Shown here piece by piece: positions 18,658 to 27,229 of a stretch of 64,000 nucleotides of DNA. Source of the stretch: Amphibacillus sediminis NBRC 103570 (lineage in GTDB: Bacteria > Bacillota > Bacilli > Bacillales > Amphibacillaceae). Below the pieces are notes generated by a model that saw nothing but the letters and a program-made list of their open reading frames with translations, made no database searches and was not told the DNA's origin. Every line of letters begins with the position of its first letter. Position 1 is the first letter of the stretch. The stretch covers positions 1 to 64,000 of the forward strand of contig NZ_BCQW01000018.1 of NCBI RefSeq assembly GCF_001552275.1, in the 5' to 3' direction. A program made the position numbers and the translations under genes.

Positions 18658-19113
18658 TTAGCTTAACGCGTTGATAGCTGGTAAGCATGTGATATGGCAG
18701 AAGCAATCTACACTTACTGTAACACAGACGCCTGTTCCTCTTAATCGTTTTGTATCTTGATCTACAGGTGATTTAGGATCATCTTTTTGATCGCTTGGAT
18801 CACGTAGTAGCTCTAAAATTGCACAATTGTCTTTGTCAATGCACTTTACTCTGAAAAAGAAGCTGCCGAATACGTCGCCAATACGATTAGTGCGTGCCCC
18901 AAAAGCCTTAAATGGTTTACAGTCCTTACAATAGAGAATAATTGGAACTGTATCTAAGTCAGTAGCTGGAGATGTTTTGCCGAGTAAATCTCTAATTGAC
19001 CGTTCACAGCTAGTATCACAGTCACAATCGTCGAGGTTGTTTTGGGCATCCTCTATTTCACGTAAAATATCAGAAACGCAATTACCTGATTTAAATTTTT
19101 CCCCACAAGACAT
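18658..19113 (-). CDS. cotZ: spore coat crust protein CotZ/CotY (ExsY family)
   Basis: The 151-residue product is cysteine-rich (CDCDTSCERSI, YCKDC, VKCIDKDNC, DCFCHITCLP) and has the family core PIILYCKDCKPFKAFG and GSFFFRVKCIDKDNCAILELL. CotY/CotZ and ExsY self-assemble into a disulfide-stabilised two-dimensional lattice forming the spore crust or exosporium basal layer. ATG 19113 follows GAAAGGAG. The single copy here could fulfil the roles of both CotY and CotZ; which one it is cannot be settled from the sequence. Confidence 0.9.
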   Translation of the reverse strand: MSCGEKFKSGNCVSDILREIEDAQNNLDDCDCDTSCERSIRDLLGKTSPATDLDTVPIILYCKDCKPFKAFGARTNRIGDVFGSFFFRVKCIDKDNCAILELLRDPSDQKDDPKSPVDQDTKRLRGTGVCVTVSVDCFCHITCLPAINALS

Positions 19114-19285
19114 AGTATTTTACTCCTTTCAATTAATGTTTGACCTTATTGTCACTTATAGATTATGTCGGAATCCAATAGCTGTGTGGGCTTCCAATAA
19201 AAATTCTTTCCACACGCACCTTTTGGGTAAATGATCATAGACTAATAGCGACTTCATTCTCGTAAATAAAGGAGTGATATTTAAG

Positions 19286-19534
19286 ATGGCAGAGGAGAAG
19301 AAAGTAATTAAAGTAAATGATTTAATTATTCAAGCTGAGCATGTTCATTTTGAGCCAACGGGAAGAGAGGGACGCCCAGAAGGACGCCCGTTTGATCCAA
19401 TCTTTGGACGTCGTCCGCCAGCACCTGAGCCCGCCGATGCTCCAGACTCAGAAGAGCCTAAGCAAGAAGCAGAAGACGCTAAAGAAGAAGATGCCCCTCA
19501 ACCAGAACGTCGACGTCCTTTCTCCTGGTTATAA
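19286..19534 (+). CDS. small acidic, proline-rich protein, probably spore-related
   Basis: I do not recognise this 82-residue protein with confidence. It has a conserved-looking start (KKVIKVNDLIIQAEHVHFEP), an arginine/glycine/proline segment (GRPFDPIFGRRPPAPEP), a run of acidic residues and the C-terminal RRPFSWL. The composition suggests an unstructured, possibly surface-located protein. ATG 19286 follows AAAGGAGTG; a GTG at 19274 overlaps it. Position next to cotZ suggests a spore role, by context only. Confidence 0.6.
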   Translation: MAEEKKVIKVNDLIIQAEHVHFEPTGREGRPEGRPFDPIFGRRPPAPEPADAPDSEEPKQEAEDAKEEDAPQPERRRPFSWL

Positions 19535-19545
19535 GTGTGATCAAC

Positions 19546-19716
19546 ATGGATCACATGCGAATTATAAAAAATCTAGCAATAATTGAAAAGAACTTAGTTA
19601 AATATGAGCATTATTTTAGACGGCCCGAGCAGAAGGTGGTTCCCTATATAGATATAATTGAGCAAGAAATGCGCCAATTTGCTGATGCTTTTCAAGGTTG
19701 GGATTTGGATGCATAG
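19546..19716 (+). CDS. small protein, 56 residues, unknown
   Basis: An open frame from ATG 19546 to TAG 19716 encodes MDHMRIIKNLAIIEKNLVKY then a charged helical part ending EMRQFADAFQGWDLDA. The composition looks protein-like, but the ribosome binding site is weak; an in-frame GTG at 19537, three bases after the stop of the preceding gene, could allow coupled translation. I know no family for it. Confidence 0.4.
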   Translation: MDHMRIIKNLAIIEKNLVKYEHYFRRPEQKVVPYIDIIEQEMRQFADAFQGWDLDA

Positions 19717-19759
19717 GCTACAGAGCAAACGGGTATAGATAAATAAAGGAGGACTCAAA

Positions 19760-20044
19760 ATGGGATATCTTCTACCAATTGAAAATTATCAGGCCCAAAG
19801 TGTCCAAACTCGATTGCTTCAGTATGAGCAAGATCATAATCGTAGACCTATTGAACGTATTTATCCCATCAAGTCTGTTCAAAACATAAATGTGAAATTA
19901 CATCATCAGACACTGCATCAGCATCGGCAATTGGAAAAAAAGCTTGGTCTAAGTGCTAAATCAGCAAAGCAAAGACTAGGGGAAAATACTAAGCTATACG
20001 CCCAAATTACTGGTATAGGTGAACAGATTGACTGTTCAATTTAA
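19760..20044 (+). CDS. hypothetical protein, 94 residues
   Basis: The start is well supported: AAAGGAGGACTCAAA precedes ATG 19760. The product (MGYLLPIENYQAQSVQTR...) is basic and glutamine/histidine-rich with a C-terminal helix-like part (LEKKLGLSAKSAKQRLG). No family recognised. Its stop codon TAA is the first three bases of an R1 repeat, so the natural C-terminus may have been replaced by insertion. It follows the coat genes and could be spore-related by context. Confidence 0.6.
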   Translation: MGYLLPIENYQAQSVQTRLLQYEQDHNRRPIERIYPIKSVQNINVKLHHQTLHQHRQLEKKLGLSAKSAKQRLGENTKLYAQITGIGEQIDCSI

Positions 20045-20385
20045 CCTCATTTAGCAGAAATCGCCCATTTCTATAAGTGGAGATGAATTCCATTCAGTAG
20101 AGGGGCAACTCCGGCTGAATTAAGTTAAAGCCTCCGGCGGATGGCAGAGACTTTCAGCAGAAATAAACGATCCAAGCTCGATAAAGTTAAACTTGTTCAG
20201 TGGGGGTTTTTTTTCCATCCCCCACTGAACGTTAGTTGAACCAATCGGGCGGCTCTCCCACTTAGAAATGACGTGTTCCCTTATTTCTTGAAGTGGGAGT
20301 CTTACAAAAGCCCTTCGATGGGACGAGTAATCGCAGCCCCAACCAGTTACACTGCGATTAAGTCTGGACGCCACACCATTTGATT
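20042..20385 (+). repeat. R1 repeat, copy 4, split by an R2 insertion
   Basis: R1 runs from TAACCTCATTTAGCAG to AAGCTCGATAAA, is interrupted by an inverted R2, and resumes with GTCTGGACGCCACACCATTTG. The two halves together match other R1 copies, showing R2 arrived later. Confidence 0.85.
20181..20357 (-). mobile_element. R2 element, copy 2, internally deleted, inside R1
   Basis: Minus-strand R2: ends with the complement of CGCAGTGTAACTGG and begins with the family end AACTTGTTCAGTGGGGG. It is about 70 bp shorter than full copies, lacking the GCGACGTCGTGTCGC portion. ATAAA and ATTAA flank it, a slightly decayed target duplication. Confidence 0.85.
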
Positions 20386-20437
20386 TTAGAGTCAGTGGAG
20401 AAGTGCTTGTTAGTCTTTAGGTTTAAAAAAAAGCCAC

Positions 20438-21112
20438 TTACATTGTTTGAATGTAAAGTGGCTCATTTTCTATATACTCCGCATAAAATATTTGTTTGTA
20501 ACTAGAGATATTTTGACTGTTTAGTTGCTGATTTAACCAATCTTGATCACGATTGATTTCAGCTAAATTATCGTATATAATCTCTCCATCATTAATTAAA
20601 GTTATCGGTAGGACAACCTCTTTCGGTGATAAATTTAAGTCACGTCTTGTTGGTTGTTGTTCATCTGTTTTCTTTAAAACAGATACTGTACCATCAGTTT
20701 CTAGAATTGCATAATCAACTTCTTGAATAGAGAATACATCTTTTAATCTTAACATATGAAGTAATTGGTTAATGTCTAACCTGTTTTTTTTCATTTCCTC
20801 TCGTTGAAGTTCTCCTTTGTGGATAACAATGGAAGGCATCCCTTCAATAAGAGCGCGTGTTCCCTTATATTTTTGGCTTAACCATTCTGTTAAATACAAA
20901 AGGCCCCCCCATAATATAACAGCAAAACCAATATGGGTAATACCAACCTGATCATCATAAAGAGCGTTGCCGACTAATTCACCTAAAACAAGTGCAGAAA
21001 TGAAATCAAAAGCCGTTAATTGACGAATTTGGGTTTTACCTAAAAGTTTTGTCATAATAAACAGTACAATAAACCCAAATAATGTTTCAACAAAAATTGA
21101 ACCAAAATGCAT
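20438..21112 (-). CDS. DUF421 membrane protein (YetF/YrbG family)
   Basis: The 224-residue protein has three N-terminal membrane helices (about residues 5-22, 36-52 and 60-80, with KTQIRQLTAFDFISALVLGE) followed by a soluble domain with GMPSIVIHKGELQ and the paired segments LRLKDVFSIQEVDYAILETDG and LPITLINDGEI. This matches DUF421 proteins such as YetF. Their role in Bacillus has been linked to the spore membrane or general stress, but is not settled to my knowledge. The start ATG 21112 follows GGGGGAAACT. Transcribed alone. Confidence 0.85.
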   Translation of the reverse strand: MHFGSIFVETLFGFIVLFIMTKLLGKTQIRQLTAFDFISALVLGELVGNALYDDQVGITHIGFAVILWGGLLYLTEWLSQKYKGTRALIEGMPSIVIHKGELQREEMKKNRLDINQLLHMLRLKDVFSIQEVDYAILETDGTVSVLKKTDEQQPTRRDLNLSPKEVVLPITLINDGEIIYDNLAEINRDQDWLNQQLNSQNISSYKQIFYAEYIENEPLYIQTM

Positions 21113-21167
21113 AGAGTTTCCCCCCTATCAGTAAAACAGCTTCGACTGAAAAGGAGGAAAATATACG

Positions 21168-21596
21168 TTATTTCAATAATTTCTCCATTTTAATATGCTC
21201 AATGTTTGCCTCATAAAAAGGTTCCGATACAGCTTCATAGCCAAGAGATTGATAGAAGGCTTGTGCCTGTGTCTGAGCATGTAAAGTCGCTACTACTCCT
21301 TGGTGAGAACCAATAATCGATTCTATTGCAAGCATTAATTGCTTGCCGTAACCCTGACCACGATATGGCTTCAAAATAGCAACGCGCTGAATTTTTCCTT
21401 TATTTTGGTCAATAAAGCATACCCTTGCGACAGCGATGGCCTTCTGATCAAGATAACCAACGATATGTAAGGCAGTTTGATCATAGTGATCGTGTTCAAT
21501 CTCTGGTGAGACACCCTGTTCATCAATAAAAACTTGATCACGTATGGATAGAGCTGTTTTAATTTGTTGCTCTGTCTTTGCTTCTATTACTTTCAT
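21168..21596 (-). CDS. GNAT family N-acetyltransferase (YjcF-like)
   Basis: The 142-residue product has the acetyl-CoA motif RVAILKPYRGQGYGKQLM (Q/RxxGxG, residues about 70-87) and a YjcF/ElaA-like N-terminus (ALSIRDQVFIDEQGVSPEIEHD). Members transfer an acetyl group to unknown amines. ATG 21596 follows GGGGGAAAGG and gives MKVIEAKTEQQ, the usual start; an ATG six codons earlier lacks a site. No substrate can be inferred. Confidence 0.85.
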   Translation of the reverse strand: MKVIEAKTEQQIKTALSIRDQVFIDEQGVSPEIEHDHYDQTALHIVGYLDQKAIAVARVCFIDQNKGKIQRVAILKPYRGQGYGKQLMLAIESIIGSHQGVVATLHAQTQAQAFYQSLGYEAVSEPFYEANIEHIKMEKLLK

Positions 21597-21819
21597 TATA
21601 AACCTTTCCCCCACGTTAATTGTGTCTTTGTTTTTGTTACATTATAGCATCTTTTTTAGAGGCAATTCAAAGTATCACATCTCAATGTTGGCCGCTTTTC
21701 ACGTATCTAAAAGCATACGCTCCGATGCTCCAACCATCGCCTCGACCAGTTTACTTCTAATTTAGCGATCCCTGAACATATATTTTTAGTTAAAAAGTAA
21801 TAACTCTGTCTCTTTTACT

Positions 21820-21846
21820 CTAATGCTTGTATGATTTTGTCGATAT
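21820..21846 (+). promoter_or_regulatory. sigma-D promoter of the chemoreceptor gene
   Basis: CTAA, 15 bases, then GTCGATAT, very close to the sigma-D consensus TAAA-N15-GCCGATAT. It ends 24 bases before the start codon of the chemoreceptor. Confidence 0.75.
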
Positions 21847-21870
21847 AAGTAGTAAAGGGGGGGAGAAATA

Positions 21871-23619
21871 TTGAAAAAGAAGAACATCTTCAATTCAATT
21901 TCTACAAAATTAATTCTTATCGTAACTATACTAATTTTGTTTACTGGAGCAGTAGTAGGGGGTGCCGGTTACTTTATTGCAAGACAGCAGCTATTAGAAG
22001 CGGGTAAAAGTGATTTAAAAAGTATTGTCGATGGCTCAATGGCTGTGCTTGAATTGTTACACAATGAAGTAGAGTCAGGAGATTTAACACTCAATGAGGC
22101 CCAAGAGCAAGCACGATATATTTTAAATGGACCACTTGGTGAAGATGGGACATACCAATTTCTTGAATCACAGTTCTCATATAAAGAAGAGGGATATTTA
22201 CTCGTCTTTGATCAAGATTATGTGTTACAGCTTCATCCAACTAGGCTAGGGAATGCACCTGATAATGATCATACTCAAACTAACCGAGAAATGATGGTAG
22301 AGGCAGCTCATGCAGACACTCTGGATGATCAGTATGTCCTTTATTCGGATCGTCAAACTGATGGTTCCTTTCGGGATAAGGTGGCTTATATGCAATATTT
22401 TGAGCCGTGGGATTGGGCGATTGGAATTGCAGTTTTCCAAGATGAATTCTATGAAGATTTAGGAATATTACAAACGGCAATCTTTACTCTTACTGGGGTT
22501 ATTGTTGCTTTAAGTTCAGTTCTCTTTTATATTTTAGTGAAAAAACGGATCGCTTTACTTAAAGAGGTCGCACAAGTAGCGACTAACATAGCTGATGGTC
22601 ATATTAGCCAAACAGAATTAAGCACACCTTCTGATGAGATTGGACAGTTAGCTGATGCATTTAATCGAATGTCAAGTCAGCTTCATGACATGATTGTGAA
22701 GATAAAGGCATCCAGTCAACATTTACTGCAATCTGCCACCGATTTATCAGCTGTTTCAGAAGAAAGTTCAGCAAGTAGTCAAGAAGTGGGACATGCTATT
22801 AATGAGATTGCAGCTGGAACACAAGCGCAAGCCACTGATTTGGAGAATATTAATGAACGGGTTGAACAATTAACCAGTGCTATTGCAGCCATGCATCGCC
22901 AAAGTGATAAAATGGAGGAAATAACCAAAAGTACTGCAAGTTACTCTAATGAAGGAAGTGAAATCATTGAACGCTTGCAACATTCTAATGCAGAGTCACT
23001 CAAGGCATCTCAAAAAATTAGCCAAGACATTAAAGCGTTAAATAATAAAGTACAGGAAATCACAGCAGTAATGGAAACAATTGAAAGTATTGCAGAAGAA
23101 ACAAATTTATTAGCCTTAAATGCGAGTATTGAAGCTGCACGTGCTGGCGAACACGGCAAAGGATTCTCAGTAGTAGCAGAAGAAATTCGTAAGTTAGCAG
23201 AACAGTCGAAGCAAGCAACACATCAAGTCCAAAATGTGGTTTCATCTATCGTCAACGAGACAGCATCCACTGTTGGAGCTGTAGAAGGAACCATGAAGAT
23301 AGCAGAAGAACTAAGCTCAGATGTTATTCGGACACAAAGTAAATTTGGGCAGCTCTCGTTATCGATTAAAGAAAGTGTCAGCTCACTTGACGAGATAAAA
23401 AGAGAAGTAACTGAGGTCACTAACCATAATCAAGATATAAGTGAAGCGGTAGAAAGTGCATCAAGTGTATCAGAACAGACCGCGGCATCAGTTGAAGAAA
23501 TTACGGCATCACTTGATGAACAGTTACGAGTAATGTCCGAAATTGCAAACTCAGCTGAAGCACTTACAAGACTAAATCAGGAACTGCAAGAAATGGTGGA
23601 CAGCTACACTACTGAGTAG
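21871..23619 (+). CDS. methyl-accepting chemotaxis protein with Cache sensor
   Basis: The 582-residue receptor has an N-terminal membrane helix (residues about 13-35), an extracytoplasmic single-Cache-like domain (about 40-195, with [18 protein letters not shown] and [11 protein letters not shown]), a second helix (about 203-225), a HAMP domain (about 226-280) and a long signalling coiled coil with the hairpin tip [20 protein letters not shown] near residue 410. It would relay ligand binding to CheA/CheW. Translation starts at TTG 21871 behind GGGGGGAG. A sigma-D promoter lies just upstream. The ligand is not predictable, although such Cache domains often bind small organic acids. Confidence 0.92.
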   Translation: MKKKNIFNSISTKLILIVTILILFTGAVVGGAGYFIARQQLLEAGKSDLKSIVDGSMAVLELLHNEVESGDLTLNEAQEQARYILNGPLGEDGTYQFLESQFSYKEEGYLLVFDQDYVLQLHPTRLGNAPDNDHTQTNREMMVEAAHADTLDDQYVLYSDRQTDGSFRDKVAYMQYFEPWDWAIGIAVFQDEFYEDLGILQTAIFTLTGVIVALSSVLFYILVKKRIALLKEVAQVATNIADGHISQTELSTPSDEIGQLADAFNRMSSQLHDMIVKIKASSQHLLQSATDLSAVSEESSASSQEVGHAINEIAAGTQAQATDLENINERVEQLTSAIAAMHRQSDKMEEITKSTASYSNEGSEIIERLQHSNAESLKASQKISQDIKALNNKVQEITAVMETIESIAEETNLLALNASIEAARAGEHGKGFSVVAEEIRKLAEQSKQATHQVQNVVSSIVNETASTVGAVEGTMKIAEELSSDVIRTQSKFGQLSLSIKESVSSLDEIKREVTEVTNHNQDISEAVESASSVSEQTAASVEEITASLDEQLRVMSEIANSAEALTRLNQELQEMVDSYTTE

Positions 23620-23723
23620 TGAATCCTAATAATCTCCCTCAAAAAAGCTAGAGGGAGATATCGTGGAGCAAAGCTTCTTAATTAGCTGTAGTAGTCCTTT
23701 ATAAATCAAATAACTAGCAGAAC

Positions 23724-23762
23724 AAAGGCATAGCAGCGTCAATTTGACGCTGCTATGCCTTT
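23724..23762. terminator. long hairpin between chemoreceptor and ftsW-like gene
   Basis: A 19-bp perfect inverted repeat (AAAGGCATAGCAGCGTCAA and its complement) around one base. It contains the minus-strand stop codon. Weak T-runs on either side; probably ends both convergent transcripts. Confidence 0.7.
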
Positions 23763-24874
23763 GTATTTGTATATGTGATTGGACGACGACCAGAGACGTT
23801 AACTAAGATGCCAAGTGATAGGAGGGTAAACACGAGTGATGTTCCCCCATAGCTGATTAGCGGTAGTGGTATCCCCGTAATAGGGAGTAATCCACTCACT
23901 GCACCAAGATTAAAAACAGCTTGGATCGTGATTTGAAAGGTCACCCCTAAAGCTAGAAGCTTTAAATAAACGGACTCAACTTCTTTTGAGATTTGAATAC
24001 CACGATATAAAATAAAGAGGTAACCACAAATTACAAAAATAACACCGAGAAGTCCTAGTTCTTCAACAACGACCGCCATGATAAAGTCGGTATGCGCTTC
24101 TGGCAAATACCCTAGCTTCTGGACACCGTTACCTAGTCCGTTACCAGTTAGACCTCCTGTCGCAATCGATATATAGGAATTAATTAATTGATAACCATCC
24201 CCACTCGGGTCATCAAATGTACTTAAAAAAGTTGTTAATCGTTCAAGACGGTAAGGCTGTGACACAGCAAAAAAAGCAATACCCCCAATTCCAATTGATG
24301 CCAATAACAAAATATGATGAAAGCGAACCCCACTAAAAACAACAATTAATCCACAAATTAATAGAATATGTGTAGCTGTTCCTAAATCAGGTTGCTTTAA
24401 GATTAACAAAAACACAGCACCAAGAATAAGGAGGGGAGGAAGTACCCCTTTTTTAAATTGATCAATATAGGGTTGTTTTTTGGCATAGATATAGGAAAAG
24501 TATATGATCATAAATACTTTAACAATTTCAGACGGTTGAAAGACCATTGGACCAATTGCGATCCAACGACGTGCCTCATTTCGCAACACACCTATTTGCG
24601 GAAATAACACTGCAACTAACAATACGATTGACAATAGGATTAGGATTGGACTTAATTGCCCCAGTGTTTTTAATGAGACAAACGATACAATAATAAAGAT
24701 TAGCACCCCGATTAGTAAATAAATCAGTTGTCTTGTAAAAAAGTAACTCCCATTATCATATCTCAAAGTCCCTAATGTGTAGCTGGCACTGTAAATCATA
24801 ACCAATCCAAAAATTGCCATAGCGAGAATAGCTATAATTAAGCCATAGTCAAACTTTTTTAAGCGATTTTTCAT
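23753..24874 (-). CDS. SEDS family peptidoglycan glycosyltransferase, FtsW-like
   Basis: The 373-residue integral membrane protein has about ten helices and SEDS landmarks: RWIAIGPMVFQPSEIVKVF, LKQPDLGTATHILL, GYLPEAHTDFIMAVVVEELG and GLLPITGIPLPLISYGGTS. SEDS proteins polymerise lipid II into glycan strands with a partner class B PBP. The wording YIDQFKKGVLPP and LPEAHTDFIMAVVVEELGLLGV resembles B. subtilis FtsW more than RodA. It is 12 bases downstream of a second SEDS gene, a tandem pair on one transcript. Confidence 0.85.
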   Translation of the reverse strand: MKNRLKKFDYGLIIAILAMAIFGLVMIYSASYTLGTLRYDNGSYFFTRQLIYLLIGVLIFIIVSFVSLKTLGQLSPILILLSIVLLVAVLFPQIGVLRNEARRWIAIGPMVFQPSEIVKVFMIIYFSYIYAKKQPYIDQFKKGVLPPLLILGAVFLLILKQPDLGTATHILLICGLIVVFSGVRFHHILLLASIGIGGIAFFAVSQPYRLERLTTFLSTFDDPSGDGYQLINSYISIATGGLTGNGLGNGVQKLGYLPEAHTDFIMAVVVEELGLLGVIFVICGYLFILYRGIQISKEVESVYLKLLALGVTFQITIQAVFNLGAVSGLLPITGIPLPLISYGGTSLVFTLLSLGILVNVSGRRPITYTNTKA

Positions 24875-24886
24875 AGGCTAGACTCC

Positions 24887-26056
24887 TTAACGAATCGTTT
24901 CATCATTACTAAACATGTATTCTTTTGTCCTTAAGTGGACACTCGTCACCAGTCCTATCGCCATCATATTCGTGAGGAGAGAGCTTCCACCATAACTGAC
25001 AAACGGTAAGGCTAATCCAGTAACTGGCATTAGTCCAAGTGTCATCCCTATATTTTGGAAAATTTGAAAAGCAAATAAGCCAATAATTCCTATACAGATG
25101 TAGACGCCAAATAATGAATTGGCGTGAAAAGCAATGGTAATAATCCGATAGATTAACAAGAAAAAGAGAATAACTAATAGACTAGTTCCAATAAAACCGA
25201 ATTCCTCACCGATAACGGCAAAGATAAAATCAGTTTGTGCCTCTGGAACACGTCCACTTTGAACTTGAAAGCCTTGGGTAAAGCCTGATCCTGTTAACTG
25301 GCCTGCTCCAATCCCAAGTAATGCCTGTTGCGTCTGATAACTATAGCCACTAGAGTGGGCCGTTGGATCTAACCAGCCAAGGATACGTGCTAACTGATGA
25401 TCGGCAATAATTTTTGTGAAAATCTCGAAGTGATTAAAGTATAGATAGACTAATGTTCCTATACCAGTTAATCCCATCGTGATTAATGTCATAACCATCT
25501 TAAGTGAAATACTTGAAGTAAAGATAAGCGCGAAAACGGTAAAAATAATCATTAAGGCTGTACCAAGATCAGGCTGCTTAAGAATTAAAAACAACGGAAT
25601 TGCCGTATAGGCACCAATCTTTAACGTGATGGGAATACTTTCACGAAAGCTTAAGCGATATTTCCCGGCCTTTGCTAATATTGTTGAAATGTGAAGGACA
25701 AGGAATATCTTCATAAATTCTGATGGCTGAAGTTCGATGTATTTAAGGTTAATCCAGCGCTCAGCCCCATTTCGTCCGACCCCCAGTGGTGAAAAAGGAA
25801 CCATCAATAGCATAATGATTCCAAGAATATAAAAGACAAGTGTCCATCGCTCTAATAGCTCAAAGTCAAAATAAGCGATTACAGCCATAACAATCAGGCT
25901 GATTCCAAAGAACATAATTTGACGTTTTATATAAGTGGTTGGATCATGGCTCGCATATTGCCCAGAGCCACTGTAAATGGCAAATAAACCAAAAATCACT
26001 AAACAGCCAATTAAAAAGAGCATTGTATAATCAATAGGTAGTTTCTTTTGTTGCAT
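24887..26056 (-). CDS. SEDS family peptidoglycan glycosyltransferase, RodA-like
   Basis: The 389-residue membrane protein carries the SEDS motifs RWINLKYIELQPSEFMKIF, LKQPDLGTALMIIF, VPEAQTDFIFAVIGEEFGF and GLMPVTGLALPFVSYGGSS. The wording (GSGFTQGFQVQSGRVPEAQTDFIF, and a long extracytoplasmic loop with YSYQTQQALLGIGAGQLTG) is typical of RodA, which builds the side wall with the Rod complex. First gene of a two-gene operon with the FtsW-like gene. An R2 element lies 120 bp upstream of its start, so its promoter must be in the space between, or the R2 copy contributes leader sequence. Confidence 0.87.
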   Translation of the reverse strand: MQQKKLPIDYTMLFLIGCLVIFGLFAIYSGSGQYASHDPTTYIKRQIMFFGISLIVMAVIAYFDFELLERWTLVFYILGIIMLLMVPFSPLGVGRNGAERWINLKYIELQPSEFMKIFLVLHISTILAKAGKYRLSFRESIPITLKIGAYTAIPLFLILKQPDLGTALMIIFTVFALIFTSSISLKMVMTLITMGLTGIGTLVYLYFNHFEIFTKIIADHQLARILGWLDPTAHSSGYSYQTQQALLGIGAGQLTGSGFTQGFQVQSGRVPEAQTDFIFAVIGEEFGFIGTSLLVILFFLLIYRIITIAFHANSLFGVYICIGIIGLFAFQIFQNIGMTLGLMPVTGLALPFVSYGGSSLLTNMMAIGLVTSVHLRTKEYMFSNDETIR

Positions 26057-26178
26057 ATATTTATCCTCATTTTCTTAGAAATATTAAATGGTAATTTTTG
26101 ATAAACCAAATCTATAAAAGTAGCGTTCAATAAATTGTCGAATTTAGCAGCTAACCACCGTAGAGTTCAGCTGCTTAT

Positions 26179-26428
26179 CGCAGTGTAACTGGCTGGGGCT
26201 GCGATTACTTGCCCCATCGAAGGGCTTTTGTAAGCCTCCCACTTCAAGAAATAAGGGGACACGTCATGTCTAAGTGGGAGATCCAACAGCCAGTAACGGC
26301 CCGGTCGGTTCAACTAACGTTCAGTAAGGGGCGAGAGGACGCTGATTAAGTTCGCGACGTCGTGTCGCAACGTCTGCACGAGCACATCCTATCCGTCGAA
26401 ACCCCCACTGAACGAAGTTTCACTTTAT
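26179..26428 (+). mobile_element. R2 element, copy 3 (full length)
   Basis: CGCAGTGTAACTGGCTGGGG to GAACGAAGTTTCACTTTAT, flanked by TTAT on both sides. It contains the inverted pairs ACTGGCTG/CAGCCAGT and ACTTAAG-type stems seen in the other copies. The rest of 26057-26620 has no gene except the tRNA promoter. Confidence 0.9.
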
Positions 26429-26528
26429 CATTCAGTGATATTTTAGTAATCTCAAAAAGTCTAACTCTATCATATCAAAAAAACAACGAAATTGTTAATG
26501 AAAATAAATCCTTTCATAACAAAATCAC

Positions 26529-26557
26529 TTGACGTTTAGTTAAGATCGATATATAGT
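26529..26557 (+). promoter_or_regulatory. tRNA-Val promoter
   Basis: TTGACG and TATAGT are 17 bases apart, 64 bases upstream of the tRNA. Confidence 0.6.
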
Positions 26558-26620
26558 AATAACACATTCTTATTTAATTGACGCAATAAAAGTGTAAAAG
26601 GTTTCTTTAACTAATTTTAT

Positions 26621-26692
26621 GACTCTGTAGCTCAGCGGGAGAGCACTTGCTTGACAGGCAAGGGGTCGGTGGTTCGATCCCACTCAGGGTCA
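26621..26692 (+). tRNA. tRNA-Val (anticodon GAC)
   Basis: A complete 72-base cloverleaf: acceptor GACTCTG/CAGGGTC, D arm GCTC/GAGC, anticodon arm CTTGC-TTGACAG-GCAAG with anticodon GAC, T arm with TTCGATC, discriminator A. No CCA is encoded. It stands alone, with its own promoter and terminator. Confidence 0.93.
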
Positions 26693-26697
26693 CTCAT

Positions 26698-26737
26698 AAA
26701 AAACGCTCAGTCCTTTTTGTTGGATTTGAGCGTTTTT
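26698..26737 (+). terminator. terminator of tRNA-Val
   Basis: AAAAAACGCTCA pairs with TGAGCGTTTTT. Confidence 0.85.
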
Positions 26738-26822
26738 GGTTTGGATTAAAACTTAAAATTATCGATTATCAATTTGATCATGATCATTAGATGAAAGACT
26801 TGCACATTTAAGGATTTATGCT

Positions 26823-27212
26823 CTAATGAATGTAGAAGCCGGCAATTAGTGATTGCTGGTCAAAGCTAATCACAAATGTGACCTGCCCATCTTCAAAGTG
26901 ACCATCTAATAATACCACATTATAGCCATCCATTTCGGTAATTTCCGTTACAGTATAGTGATCAAAATCGCCCATTTCTGTCGTCAATTGTTGCCAAAGT
27001 AAATTTAATGTTTCGGCCGGTATCTCAGTAGCCATTGTTTCATCAAAAAATTCAACCGCTGCTTCATAATTGGCTAAGCTGAGCTGATCAATAAAATTCC
27101 CCGCTAAGGTACTTAGCTGGTCATCTTGATTAATAGGTTCCTCGCTTTCTTGATTACAGCCGACTAAGACGATGATCATAGTTAACAGGATGATCGGAAA
27201 GCTTCTGTACAT
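26823..27212 (-). CDS. lipoprotein with DUF3887-like domain
   Basis: The 129-residue product starts MYRSFPIILLTMIIVLVGCNQ, a signal peptide with lipobox LVGC. The remainder (LAGNFIDQLSLANYEAAVEFFDETM, then LLWQQLTTEMGDFDHY) resembles DUF3887, a small alpha+beta domain often found in front of or beside alpha/beta hydrolases. ATG 27212 follows GGAGGAG; an ATG twelve codons upstream lacks a site. It is 17 bases behind the hydrolase gene, so the two are co-expressed lipoproteins at the outer face of the membrane. Substrate unknown. Confidence 0.8.
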   Translation of the reverse strand: MYRSFPIILLTMIIVLVGCNQESEEPINQDDQLSTLAGNFIDQLSLANYEAAVEFFDETMATEIPAETLNLLWQQLTTEMGDFDHYTVTEITEMDGYNVVLLDGHFEDGQVTFVISFDQQSLIAGFYIH

Positions 27213-27229
27213 AAATATCTCCTCCACTA

